From Pohlia nutans (lineage: Eukaryota > Streptophyta > Bryopsida > Bryales > Mniaceae), in assembly GCA_022496805.1 (NCBI GenBank), contig CM040085.1:28611811-28675810 (forward strand): 64,000 nt of DNA, read 5' to 3'. How positions within the stretch are numbered: the stretch's first letter is position 1; each line of letters begins with the position of its first letter. Shown piece by piece: positions 24,201-34,207 of the stretch. The notes beneath the pieces are model-generated. The model had not been told where the DNA came from. It was given only the letters and a program-made list of their open reading frames with translations, and ran no database searches. The position numbers and the translations under genes are program-made.

Positions 24201-26676
24201 TGGAGGTTCGTTCCATTGAACAAAGTCTTCCTTACTTCTACGAGAAGTAGTTGGGGGAGGCATGAGCTGCGCCTGTGAGCAATATGAACAATACACCATG
24301 TTTTTAGATATTTGTCTTTCATTAATATAGACTTCAGAAAGACGTAGTCGTTCATAAAAAATTAAAGTAGACAATACTCTATACCTACGTCGTACTACAC
24401 ATTTAAACAGCTTTTTACATTCAGAACCATGACGAATATCTACACAATCCAGCATATACTCAAATTACAACGCTTATATACATTGACATGCTTCAAACAG
24501 AATAATTATGTCCATCGTTAACATGACAGATAACATACGAGAACTAATATTTCTCTTGCATTCAATCTTACAGTTTCTGCATATGTCGTTTTTGTCCTCT
24601 GTACCGGTTGTACTTCCGCTCTACTCTGTTCTTGATGTACTTCTTCAGCCCGTACAAATGATCCGAGGATGCGCTGCACTTCTGCTCTACTCCGGCGACT
24701 CTTTGAGGGTACCTGGTCACTCCATGAAGCACTTAATACCTACCATGTAATTGTAGCTTACTGCTCTTCTAATTCTCATTGAGCACTTACAATAAGTGAC
24801 TGTAGCAAAACTTACCGAGAACACAGATGGATGTTTAATTTCCTGTGGAATAGTGCAATCGTCGTTGACTCTTTCCTTATTAGCGCGCGTTATTATGGTA
24901 GAACGTGCTATCCTTGCGCTCCGTCTGACTGGTCTTTCTTCTCTAACTGCTGCGTTTTTCTCATTCTGTATACATAAATGAGGACTTTGTCTTTTCTACA
25001 GAACTCAACCACACACTTGTTAATTACATACATAACGCATGCTGCAATCCACGTACTGCATGCTCTACAAACATCAAAATGACATTCAAAACACTTCTTC
25101 ATCAAATCCAAAAAAAAATTATTCTACATGTGGTACTGCACTGTTCTCCCATCAGTGAATATGCCTCCCATTTCCGTACGTCACTCTTCAATTTCTGGTG
25201 AACATCTGCTTACATGAAATCCACATCGACCCTGCCTACCACACCCCACGAGTACATCATCTACATACGGCCATTACCCAGATATTATAACCACGGTGGT
25301 ATGAACTACAGCTATTGACACTTTACCATTAATATAATGCTAACATGGTGTTATTCCTGTGCCGATATACTTGATACATCCCTTCCCATACCTACACATG
25401 TATCCCAAATAGTGAGACTTCGTGACCTATGACAATGAGTATTGAAAACAGCTTACATAAATCGGATTTTTTAATATCATACACTCTTCCACAGATTGGT
25501 TCCATAGTTGATGACGCACTACATTAAGCACTTCACCACTCTAATTTTTATCAAACAATCCTCTGTTCTAACTCACTAATGGTCACTTTACATCAGTCCC
25601 GTCGTTTTTTTCCCCTATATTCATGTTCGTGATGGACTCCTTAATATTTCTAAGTTATAAAATCATGTTAATCGATAGATCTACATGACAAATGGCATGT
25701 GCATACTTCTCTTTAAATGTACTGATAGACTATTGCTCATAACATATCCTAACCCTGCACTTCAACGACTCTTACTCTACCTTCTGTTCCCCTGCACTGC
25801 AGACCTCCAATTCTTACATACCGTATTTTACTTATGCACCACTGTGAACGTTAACAGTGGTGCTGTATAGTTTGTTTTCTGTAGACGTATACTTACACAA
25901 TGAGATCATGATACTACACTCTAACAATCCAATACACAGTCCTAGGGAATGCACCTTTCACTACAACGTTCGTTTATCCTTTTTAGATCACCACGCGTAT
26001 AGAAAAGCCCTACCTTGCAGGGGATGCAGAACGATCTCTGTACATGGAACTGTGCATGTGTCTTCTGACCACGGAGAAAACCTTTGTAATGACCGATGGA
26101 AAAAAAAATTTCGACTTACCTTTTTGTTCCCTTCGCTGCAGCTTGACTCTTCCGTGACAGTGTCACTCTCGTCTTCACTCCCAGAACTGTACTCGCAAGA
26201 ACTGTACTCGCAAAGACTTTCTTCAGATGTCGTGTCCTCTGATTGCAAAGAAGACTCTATGGATCCTGAACATGTGTCCGAATACAAGTTCTCTGCATAC
26301 TCCTTTGAAGACACCGGACTTTCGGAGCTGCTGCAGTCGGAGCTGTGTCTCGCGTATATTTCTCCACTACTGGCGCAGTCGGTGCAGATTTTTTCTTGTT
26401 CCCCCTCCTCTGCGTCCCCCTCACTGTCGCCACCCTCAGAAGTCTCTGCACTTGGTAGCGAGGGTGTTCTTATCTCCCCAGTTGCAAGCGCTGTGCGTGC
26501 TTCTTCAAGGACCTTAGCGTTCTGCGCAGCATATCTGCAGAGAGGAGCGAGAGCCACGAACAACTCGTTAACAAAGTTCTGTCTTCCGTGCTTGACAGGA
26601 GGATTGACAAAAAAAAAAGGAAACACATTGGAGAGCGTGCCTCCAAGTGCATGAACGTCACCCTGATTTCATCCAT
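21290..26676 (-). CDS. CACTA accessory gene (TnpA-like, Transposase_24 family), multi-exon
   Basis: The minus-strand gene reads toward the left terminus. Coding segments I can support are about 21290-21373 (basic AT-hook-like GRPKKKAKR, then stop), the main exon up to 22852, 23151-23542, 23743-24274, about 24840-24970 and about 25988-26626. The main exon holds the recognisable domain, the rest being Ser/Arg/Pro-rich or acidic. The start is unresolved: an in-frame Met (MDEIRVTF) at 26676 is followed by a poly-T tract that changes frame. The exon joins are inferred from GT/AG signals, not proven. In En/Spm-type elements the accessory protein binds subterminal repeats. Confidence 0.55.
21480..22852 (-). 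CDS. Main exon with Transposase_24 (PF03004-like) domain
   Basis: The open frame begins MRVDAMCVTGTKR. It has an acidic segment (DNDEDVSGDSEDPEEE), then a basic segment (ERRRERRQAQAAREREGERRRR). The conserved region typical of plant Ptta/En/Spm accessory proteins follows: LRLSELWKKIRLEEPKP, WRSLTRELESPAMQRKAENC, ASRVNFGRTGPSG and GRSPEPEEVRFEMA. The C-terminal part predicts a short helix around MMQRLEALEEMQ. The left boundary is set at a GTACGA donor; the open frame runs on to 21440 without one. Confidence 0.7.
23151..24274 (-). CDS. Candidate upstream exons of the CACTA accessory gene
   Basis: Two minus-strand open segments, about 23743-24274 and 23151-23542, are bounded by plausible splice signals: CTCACAG before the first, GTACGC after it, and GTATGG after the second. 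Translations are Ser/Thr/Arg/Pro-rich and look disordered (for example PPRPSSASTSRAKPLRSP). They lie in the same orientation as the Transposase_24 exon. Overlapping plus-strand ORFs are shadows. Confidence 0.4.
25988..26626 (-). CDS. Candidate 5' exon, acidic Ser/Glu-rich
   Basis: The open frame includes NFVNELFVALAPLCRYAAQNAKVLEEART (given here as positions about 26500-26590), a predicted helix. A long acidic Ser/Glu/Asp-rich tail follows, with a tandem CEYSS repeat. It is probably the N-terminal part of the accessory protein. A poly-T tract (26605-26614) just inside the frame separates it from an upstream Met in another frame, so a start or frame error is possible. Confidence 0.4.
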   Translation of the reverse strand: MFPFFFVNPPVKHGRQNFVNELFVALAPLCRYAAQNAKVLEEARTALATGEIRTPSLPSAETSEGGDSEGDAEEGEQEKICTDCASSGEIYARHSSDCSSSESPVSSKEYAENLYSDTCSGSIESSLQSEDTTSEESLCEYSSCEYSSGSEDESDTVTEESSCSEGNKKVSRNFFFHRSLQRFSPWSEDTCTVPCTEIVLHPLQGRAFLYAW

Positions 26677-26819
26677 AATGCTCTACATCGACGATTTCTG
26701 TTACCCCACCCGTTGGGAAACCCTAGAGTACACGACGAGGGAGATGGAGAGCTCATTCCTACTCCCACTTTCACTTGCACATTACGCGACGGTGTTGCCT
26801 AAAAAGCCGTAAAGCGCCA

Positions 26820-28380
26820 TGGCGATGGCGATCGTGACACCTTCGCCCAGTCCCGCAGCGCCATCGCAGTCCTCTACCCGAGCATCAAGGACAGTAGACG
26901 ACAAACGTGGTGCTTCTATGGCGCCTACTTACTTACACACGGCAAACTCAGATGGCCAGAAGGAGGAAAACGCGGTGAGTTCTTACAGCAAGTTCAGCAC
27001 TCCGGTCTTCTCTCTCAAGTTTGCTTCGTTGTCCAATATAGTTTTGTATCGATGCAACTCATACTCCGTTACCCGCATACTGATTTATTGTATTTTTGGC
27101 GACAGTCTACAGTAGTATCGATTGTACACAAAGGAGAGTGGCAACACAAGACTTTGTTGGCCAGTACGTCAAGCTACTGCAACCCGCACAAACAGATCAG
27201 CTGTGACACGGAGAGGAGTGGCGCTCACGGAAACAAGATCTATTGGCTTGCTCAATCGGACAAAAAAAATTGGGTGCGTGTCTCTCACAATCCCTACCAC
27301 TTGTGTGCGATCTGCTGTTACTAGAGTTGTTTAGGTAGACTCGCTGTGTATAAGGACTCTCCCCTCGTCATTATATCTCTTAGCTCACACCCTCCCTGAA
27401 GACGTCCCATCAGCGGCAACCCCATTCCGATACACTAATTTCGTACATTTTGCAGAATCTATAAGCGCGGTTTTACCCTTCTCATTTGTAGTAGACGTTG
27501 ATCTGAAACCCGCAGATCAATCTTAGTCACCGCGGTTTCATAAAAGCCATGAGTATTGTTGGTGTTGCTTAAAAATTTCCATCATACTACGTGTAATGAC
27601 AATTACTTTGAATTGTTCAAATTGGACGTTATTTTCCCTACACTGAGAACAGAAGGTGTCTTAGGAAATTAGACAGTCACTCACCACTGAAATCATGGTA
27701 GCTGTCATTGAACATGTTCCATTTCAAATTTTTGGACATTGTCTAACTAAGTCCATCGACCTTGATGTACAGTGAATCCACAATTCTCTAGTATTTACCA
27801 ACAGTACCAGTCAGCCTATTTCTAATGTTACTATAATTCTGAATAAGGGTACCTGCATCTGAACGTTGTCCTTTGCCATAAGTTTTGCTGTACGTGCCTC
27901 CACTCATACTGCATGCAACTAAGATGTTAGCCACCATAGGCCAGTCCCTTAATATCTTTGCTTCTGCTACAGAAATGTTTTAACCCTTACGGAAGTAAGA
28001 ATTCCTGGTTGTCACTGACAAATTCAATCGTGACACAGGAGATTGTTGAAATTCTACCGATATGCTGAAAAATGTACCATAATGTGGAGAAATAAATAAA
28101 TTGCATCATGATTTAATCAATTGAAGCATACCAAGTCTGAGTATTTAGGAATGACGTTGCATACGGACAATTCGCCATGTTCACTTCGGTCTGACAATGA
28201 TAAGGAACCATAGAATGTATACATTCATATACATAATTTTGCTGTCTCAACGATAGAAAGTTTTCTTCGTCATTCAGTTCGAAATATCTATGTATTTCCT
28301 ACCTAACTTGATTCATGATACAACATTTCTGGTTCTTGCAGATTTTATTTATTGGAATCCACGACGATAGGCAACCATAC
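26820..28380. other. CACTA-1 interior left of the copia insertion
   Basis: No domain-bearing ORF is found. With 33842-34020 it forms the region between the two divergent CACTA genes, so it probably contained their 5' control sequences before the copia insertion. Confidence 0.4.
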
Positions 28381-28638
28381 TATTGAGGTAATTGATGCAA
28401 CGTAGTATTGCTAGAAGCCAAAGACGTACGGGTGCTAAATAATGGTGTGTGGGAGGAGGGGTTAGGCATGGGCTGATCTCTAGAGTGTCCTTGTGATGAG
28501 TTATCCCATATGGTTTGTCCATGGTGACCTCCTAGTGTACACTACTTAAGGTGGAAGGCCTTTGAGTAAAGATTATCTCTTTCTACGCATTCCTTGTGTT
28601 TGTGTGTGTGCCTTGTGCAATCTTCTCTACCTTCAATA
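28381..28638 (+). repeat. 5' LTR of the copia element (258 bp)
   Basis: It begins TATTGAGGTA and ends TACCTTCAATA, which are inverted repeats of each other. The copy at 33584-33841 has the same length and no difference that I can see. The ends are TA...TA rather than TG...CA; the boundary is fixed by the first base of divergence on both sides. Confidence 0.9.
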
Positions 28639-28656
28639 GGTTATGGGCCCACTCAT
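28639..28656 (+). promoter_or_regulatory. Primer-binding site matching the initiator tRNA-Met anticodon arm
   Basis: GGTTATGGGCCCAC follows the LTR without a gap. It is complementary to the anticodon stem-loop of plant initiator tRNA-Met (GTGGGCCCATAACC), not to its 3' acceptor end. This is the arrangement known from Drosophila copia, which primes from a cleaved half-tRNA. The usual plant copia site (TGGTATCAGAGC) is absent here. Confidence 0.85.
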
Positions 28657-29461
28657 GTGTGTTTCATGAGTATTAGATTGCATTTGTGCAAGTATTTTGA
28701 GGTCGGTGCGCAACGGGCGGTTTTGGAGCATTGTTGGAGGTTTTGGAGCTTGTTGAAGCGTTGGTGTTTCTTGGAGGTGTGCATGGGCTGAAGTTACATG
28801 TTGGAGCACTCTCTTTGGTCAATTTCTTCCCTTGATCTCCTTCTTTTCTTTCTTCTATCTCTTCGTTGCGAGTGGAACTTCGTTTGGTTCAATTGTGAGC
28901 ATTTGAGTAAATGCAAGTGATTTGTGAGGTGTGAAGACTCTCGTGGAGGGTCTACCATCTGATCCTAGTGATTAGGCACTTGCTTTGAGGTGTTGCATGT
29001 GTTTCATGCTCTTGGGGTGCTCAAATTTTCATTTGGAGCTAGTTTGTGCACAAAGGTGCGGTTTTGAGCAATTTCAATGCGATTGGGGTTTTGAGGGACT
29101 TGTGTGAGTTCATGTGCATTGAGTGAGTGCTCTCTTGAAGGACACAAAGGTGTCATTGACGTGCATTGAGTGTTTGGGGACACTAAGGCGTCGTATTGAA
29201 GCATTTGGAGTTGTTTTGAGCTCCATTGAGTGATTTGAGGGGTTTTGGTGAGCCTCTTTGCATTTTTGGGTGAGGGTTCTCACATTTGAGTGTTGGGAGG
29301 CGTGTGTGGAGCACAAAAGTGCTGATCTAGTGTTTGGGGTTGTTTTAAACCCATTGGGTGCACAAAGGTGCAATATCAAAGCAAAAAAAATCACAAAAAC
29401 AAAGTTGTGTGTTTGAGTTTGAGGTTTCATTTGTGTGGGGAGGCATACGTAAGTGAGGATC
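28657..29461 (+). other. 5' untranslated leader of the copia element
   Basis: About 0.8 kb lies between the PBS and the gag start. It is rich in TTGGAG, GGTTTTGAG and GTGCACAAAGGTG words in imperfect direct repeats (29041-29370). There is no long ORF on plus; it would carry packaging and dimerisation signals by position. Confidence 0.55.
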
Positions 29462-32400
29462 ATGGCATCTTTTGAGGGTGAGGGTCCCAAGGTCGTGGAC
29501 AAGTTCGATGGGGTGAATTTCCACTTGTGGAAATTCAAAATGGAGATGGTGATGGCCGAGAAGGAGTTGTGGGAGATTGTCGAGGGTAGTGAGGAACCTC
29601 CTTTCTCTTCTACGGATCCTAGGATCATGCAAGCGTACACGAGGAGGGAGAAGAAGGCATTTGCCATTTTGGCACTCAACCTCGCGGATTCGCAACTTGC
29701 GCACATTCGTTCGTGCAAGACACCCGCGGAAGCATGGTCCAAGCTTTGCAACATTCACGAAGCGAAAACATTGGCCAACATTTTGTTTTTGAGGCGCAAG
29801 TTCTTCACCATCAAGATGGGCGAAGAAGATGACATGTTGGCGCACATCAACAAGGTCAAAGCTCTCGCGGATCAACTCAACGGTTGCGACGTGTCGGTTA
29901 CGGATGGTGACATCGTGATGACACTTTTGGAGAGCCTTCCATCATCATACGAGTACCTCATCGTGGCGATGGAGTCAAGACCCATTACGGAGCTCACATT
30001 GGACTATGTGACCTCACGGTTGTTGCACGAGCTTTCGCGGCGAAAGGAGAACGAGTCTCGAGAAGATGGAGCGGCACTCGTGGCGAAGCAATTCAAGAAT
30101 GGAGGCGGTGGGAGCTCAAGCGACAAGGTGTGCTTCTATTGTGGTAAGAAGGGCCACATTGCCAAATTTTGCTTCAAACGCAAGAGGGATGAGAAAGGGG
30201 AGAGTGCAAACAACACTAAAACTCGTGACGATGATGAGTACGCATTTACGGCTAGATATGAGGCAAGCATGAGCGATTGCATCGAGGGTGATGCAAGCAT
30301 GAGTGATGGTATCGAGGGTGATGCAAGCATGAGTGATTGGATTGAGGTTGGTGATGAGTATGCAAACATGGCAAGCAATGTATCGTGCAATGGTAGTACG
30401 AGTGATTGGATTGTTGATTCGGGGGCTACAAGCCACATGTCACCACATAAAACTTGTTTTCATTCGTATGCTCTCATTAATCCAAGGAGAGTGATTTTGG
30501 GAGATGATACGGTGCTTGAGGCCGTTGGCAAGGGCCAAATTGTTGTAGACACCGAGGTGAGGGATTGTGTGAAGACAATCACTATCCAAGATATCCTCCA
30601 CGTTCCCAAATTAACGGCAAATTTACTATCGGTGAGGCAATTAGTGGCAAAGCACTTGAGGGTTGAGTTTAGTGATAAGGGGTGTTATGTGTTGTCACCG
30701 AGTCGAGATGAGGTGGCCATCATTGAAGAACACGAGGGCTTGTACCACATCAAGTTCTCCAAGGTGCATTCGAAGGAATCGGCGGCGTTGGCGCATTCAA
30801 ACTTGAAGGACGACAAGTTGGCGTTGTGGCATCGTCGACTTGGCCATTTGAACATCAAGAGTGTGAAGACACTACGCGGCATGGTAAGCGGTATGGACCT
30901 TCATCAATTGAAAGTGGATGCTTCTACATTCACGTGTGAAGGTTGCATTGAAGGCAAGCAACAACGGTTGCCATTTGCGGGTGAAGGGGCGACACGGGCC
31001 ACAAAAGTTTTGGAGATCGTGCATTCGGATGTGTGTGGCCCCATGAAGACCACATCGATGGGAGGTTGCAAGTACTTTGTGACCTTCATCGATGATTTTT
31101 CAAGGAAGATATGGCTCTACCCTATCAAAGCCAAGAGTGAGTGCTTTGAGAAGTTCAAGGAGTTCAAGACATTGGTGGAGAACCAATCCGAGTTGAAGAT
31201 CAAGGTGTTTCGGTCGGACAATGGCGGCGAGTACATGTCCAAGAAATTTGACGAGCTTTTGAAGAATGAAGGCATCGCACGCCAAACTTCGGCCCCGTAC
31301 ACGCCTCAACAAAATGGAGTTGCGGAGCGCGCAAATCGCACCATTGTAGAGATGGCGAGGAGCATGTTGCACGCTCAAAACTTGAAGTTGGACCTTTGGG
31401 CGGAAGCGGTGGTGAATGCGGTATACACACGCAATCGGTGTCCAACAAGCGCGGTTGAAGGCATGACGCCGGAGCAAGCGTGGAGTGGGAGGCAACCATG
31501 TGTTGCACACATGCGCATCTTCGGATGCATTGCATATGCGAAGGTTCCTGACGAACGGAGGACGAAACTCGAGGCTAAGGCCTTGAAATGTGTGTTTCTT
31601 GGGTATTGTGAAGGTACCAAGGCGTATAGACTCATGTCGGTGGACACGAGGAAGATCATTCGGTCACGTGATGTGACATTTTGTGAGGAGTCTACGATGG
31701 AGGCTCCTTTGGAGGTTGGTCCAAGTGGGAGTAGTGGAGACGTTTTGGTGGACACACCCTCCAAGTCTCCTAGTGTTGTTGATGTAGGTGATGATGACGG
31801 TGATGACGAAGCTGGCGACACGGAGGTTGTTGAAGCGTCATCGAGCTCAAACGCCAAGAATGGCGCAAAGGGCACGCAAGAGGAGCAAGTTTCTTCAAGC
31901 GAGCGGCGGTACCCCGAGAGATCGCGCAAGCCACCTGGAGAATGGTGGAAGAACCACATCTTCCCTCAAGTGGAGGACGAGCATGCGAATGTGGCATTAT
32001 CGGATGGTCCATTGACCATTCGAGAAGCCATGCAAGGTGAGGATGCGGTCAAGTGGGAGCGCGCCATGCAAGAGGAGTACGACTCTCTAATTGCTAACGG
32101 TACGTGGCAATTAACTCCCATTCCAAAGGATCGCAACCCCATTGGTTGCAAATGGGTGTTTCGGACAAAGAGGGATGTTTCGGGTATTGTTGTGCGTCAC
32201 AAGGCAAGATTAGTAGCCAAGGGGTTCGCGCAAGTGCATGGGGTGGACTTTCACGAGACATTTGCTCCCGTGGCCAAGTTCACCACCATTCGATGCATTC
32301 TTGCCATTGGAGCGGCCTTGGACTTGGAGATGCATCAAATGGATGTGAAGACCGCATTTTTGAATGGCGATTTGGAGGAGGATATCTACATGGTGCAACC

Positions 32401-32977
32401 TGAGGGGTTTGTGCAACAAGGTAATGAGCACCTTGTTTGTAAGTTGCAAAAATCATTGTATGGGTTGAAACAATCTCCAAGAGCGTGGTACCAAAAGATT
32501 GACACGTTCTTGGTTGCACACGGGTTTACTAGGAGCATTGCGGATCATAGTCTCTACTTCATGCAAGAGGGGCAACATGTGGTGATTGTGATCATATATG
32601 TTGATGATTTGATCATTCTTGCAAGCCTCATGAGTTTAATGAATGCATTAAAAGGCATGCTTGAGAGAGAGTACGAGATGAGTGATCTTGGAGAATTGCA
32701 CTTTTGTCTTGGTGTTGAGTTTGTGCGAGACAGGGCTACACGCACTATCACCATGAGTCAAGGCAAGTATGTGATGGACGTGCTCAAGAGATTCGGGATG
32801 GAGGATTGTAAGCCCGTGGCAACACCATTGGATGCAAACTCCAAGCTCGTCAAGCTTTCGGAGGAGGAGTATGCGATGGAGGCTAAAATCGATGGCGGAG
32901 GTGCCATACAAGCAAGCGGTGGGGTCATTGATGTATGCGATGATTGCGACACGGCCCGACCTTGCGTATCCAATTAG
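29462..32977 (+). CDS. Copia gag-pol polyprotein, frame-broken before RNase H
   Basis: I start at the ATG at 29462 (MASFEGEGP), giving 1171 residues. Gag (UBN2-type) covers about 1-220, with a CCHC zinc knuckle C-X2-C-X4-H-X4-C at 224-237. Three 10-residue ASMSD repeats follow at about 268-297. The aspartic protease motif DSGA starts at D319, and the integrase HHCC zinc region starts near H457. The DDE core is D523, D586 and E622 (D-X35-E). RT carries the YVDD box at 1046-1049. After KIDGG (near 32890-32905) the frame leaves the conserved path and stops at 32977; the conserved sequence continues in the next frame. Confidence 0.93.
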   Translation: MASFEGEGPKVVDKFDGVNFHLWKFKMEMVMAEKELWEIVEGSEEPPFSSTDPRIMQAYTRREKKAFAILALNLADSQLAHIRSCKTPAEAWSKLCNIHEAKTLANILFLRRKFFTIKMGEEDDMLAHINKVKALADQLNGCDVSVTDGDIVMTLLESLPSSYEYLIVAMESRPITELTLDYVTSRLLHELSRRKENESREDGAALVAKQFKNGGGGSSSDKVCFYCGKKGHIAKFCFKRKRDEKGESANNTKTRDDDEYAFTARYEASMSDCIEGDASMSDGIEGDASMSDWIEVGDEYANMASNVSCNGSTSDWIVDSGATSHMSPHKTCFHSYALINPRRVILGDDTVLEAVGKGQIVVDTEVRDCVKTITIQDILHVPKLTANLLSVRQLVAKHLRVEFSDKGCYVLSPSRDEVAIIEEHEGLYHIKFSKVHSKESAALAHSNLKDDKLALWHRRLGHLNIKSVKTLRGMVSGMDLHQLKVDASTFTCEGCIEGKQQRLPFAGEGATRATKVLEIVHSDVCGPMKTTSMGGCKYFVTFIDDFSRKIWLYPIKAKSECFEKFKEFKTLVENQSELKIKVFRSDNGGEYMSKKFDELLKNEGIARQTSAPYTPQQNGVAERANRTIVEMARSMLHAQNLKLDLWAEAVVNAVYTRNRCPTSAVEGMTPEQAWSGRQPCVAHMRIFGCIAYAKVPDERRTKLEAKALKCVFLGYCEGTKAYRLMSVDTRKIIRSRDVTFCEESTMEAPLEVGPSGSSGDVLVDTPSKSPSVVDVGDDDGDDEAGDTEVVEASSSSNAKNGAKGTQEEQVSSSERRYPERSRKPPGEWWKNHIFPQVEDEHANVALSDGPLTIREAMQGEDAVKWERAMQEEYDSLIANGTWQLTPIPKDRNPIGCKWVFRTKRDVSGIVVRHKARLVAKGFAQVHGVDFHETFAPVAKFTTIRCILAIGAALDLEMHQMDVKTAFLNGDLEEDIYMVQPEGFVQQGNEHLVCKLQKSLYGLKQSPRAWYQKIDTFLVAHGFTRSIADHSLYFMQEGQHVVIVIIYVDDLIILASLMSLMNALKGMLEREYEMSDLGELHFCLGVEFVRDRATRTITMSQGKYVMDVLKRFGMEDCKPVATPLDANSKLVKLSEEEYAMEAKIDGGGAIQASGGVIDVCDDCDTARPCVSN

Positions 32978-33608
32978 CGTGGTGAGTCAACACATGGCGA
33001 GACCGGGCTCGATGCATTGGATGACGGTCAAGAGGATCATGCGTTATTTGAGGGGCACAAGCGATGTGAAGTTGTGTCTTGGAGGCAAAGACATTGTGTT
33101 GAGCGGCTATTGTGACGCGGACTACGCGGGAGACACGAGCGATCGAAGATCGACAACGGGCTACATGTTCAAGGTCGGATCGGGAGCGGTGTCGTGGAAT
33201 AGCAAGCGACAACAAACCACGGCGACATCAACGGTGGAGGCCGAGTACATGGCTACGAGCCATGCCACGAAGGAGGCCATTTGGTTGAGGCAACTAATGG
33301 TGGATGTGGGTTGCACACAAGGTGAGGCTACAACGATTATGTGTGACAACCAAGGGTGCATTTCACTTGCAAAGAACCCTACACATCATTCACGCACGAA
33401 GCACATTGATGTGCAATACCACTTCATTCGGGAGAAGTTGGAATTGGGAGTTATACATTTGGAGTATTGCCCAACGGAGCACATGGTGGCGGATGTGCTC
33501 ACAAAGGGTCTTTGTAGAGACCGACACCAACGATTAGTAATAGCATTTGGACTTAGAGGCTTTGGCTCTACGCAAAGTGGGAGTATTGAGGTAATTGATG
33601 CAACGTAG
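32892..33608 (+). pseudogene. Copia RNase H region, displaced into another frame
   Basis: Frame +1 relative to the upstream polyprotein reads VPYKQAVGSLMYAMIATRPD, the usual RT/RNase H linker. RNase H follows with DADYAGD, STTGY, EAEYMA, CDNQ and the C-terminal VADVLTKGL. It ends at a stop at 33606-33608, inside the 3' LTR. No initiation signal is obvious. It is separated from RT only by a single frame change, so I read it as the broken 3' part of the same gene. Confidence 0.88.
33574..33583 (+). promoter_or_regulatory. Polypurine tract of the copia element
   Basis: AAAGTGGGAG directly precedes the 3' LTR and would prime plus-strand DNA synthesis. It overlaps the end of the RNase H frame. 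Confidence 0.75.
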
Positions 33609-33841
33609 TATTGCTAGAAGCCAAAGACGTACGGGTGCTAAATAATGGTGTGTGGGAGGAGGGGTTAGGCATGGGCTGATCTCTAGAGTGTCCTTGTGAT
33701 GAGTTATCCCATATGGTTTGTCCATGGTGACCTCCTAGTGTACACTACTTAAGGTGGAAGGCCTTTGAGTAAAGATTATCTCTTTCTACGCATTCCTTGT
33801 GTTTGTGTGTGTGCCTTGTGCAATCTTCTCTACCTTCAATA
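33584..33841 (+). repeat. 3' LTR of the copia element (258 bp)
   Basis: Same length as, and apparently identical to, 28381-28638. It is followed by GCGTC in CACTA-1 sequence, about 190 bp before the first recognisable TNP2 exon. Confidence 0.9.
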
Positions 33842-34027
33842 GCGTCTTAATCTTATTATGCGGTGATTGCTTTTCATTCAATTTTTGGTTTTTTACATAG
33901 CAATTTCGCAAAAAACTTGAAACCTGTATGATAGTGAATGCTATAAATTCTAGAATGTATATGCAGTATTCGTTGAATAAGTGTATTTAGAATGTTAAAT
34001 TTTTTTGCATTAGGTACAGACATAATG

Positions 34028-34207
34028 AGGCCAACACGCCTTGGAGAAGCCTATCATATTGAGAGGGCATTGGCGGTTAGACAGGGTATTCGACGCTATC
34101 CCTGTGGATGTGAAAAGTGCCATGGTTTTAAAACGCAGACAGTGCAGACTGTCGAAAAGCATCATCGGAAGTACGGTCGCGACGCAACACTTGAAGATCC
34201 TCTACTT
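34028..34207 (+). CDS. TNP2 transposase gene, exon with Transposase-associated domain
   Basis: The segment reads MRPTRLGEAYHIERALAVRQ then a C-x-C-x2-C cluster (YPCGCEKCHGF), which matches the N-terminal transposase-associated (PF13963-like) zinc region of TNP2 proteins. It ends at a GTAAGT donor at 34208. Upstream coding sequence may exist; the copia 3' LTR ends only about 190 bp before it. Confidence 0.6.

Larger units (their letters stand above)
28381..33841 (+). mobile_element. Ty1/copia LTR retrotransposon, 5,461 bp
   Basis: Two 258-bp LTRs that look identical by eye flank gag, protease, integrase, reverse transcriptase and RNase H in the copia order (integrase before RT). The primer-binding site starts directly after the 5' LTR and a purine tract directly precedes the 3' LTR. 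It lies inside CACTA-1. The flanking 5-mers CATAC and GCGTC do not match, so no target-site duplication is seen. Identical LTRs point to a recent insertion, yet the polyprotein frame is broken near 32890-32905. Confidence 0.95.

Noticed and set aside
25857..26654. 265-codon plus-strand ORF
   Set aside because: It is antisense to the acidic minus-strand exon of the CACTA accessory gene, whose Ser/Glu codons read as Ser/Leu on the other strand.
28639..28656. Match to initiator tRNA-Met, considered as a tRNA gene
   Set aside because: Only the anticodon-arm segment matches, in antisense and directly after an LTR, so it is a primer-binding site.
30116..32911. Many 60-190-codon ORFs overlapping the copia polyprotein
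   Set aside because: They are shadow frames of a gene with clear domains.
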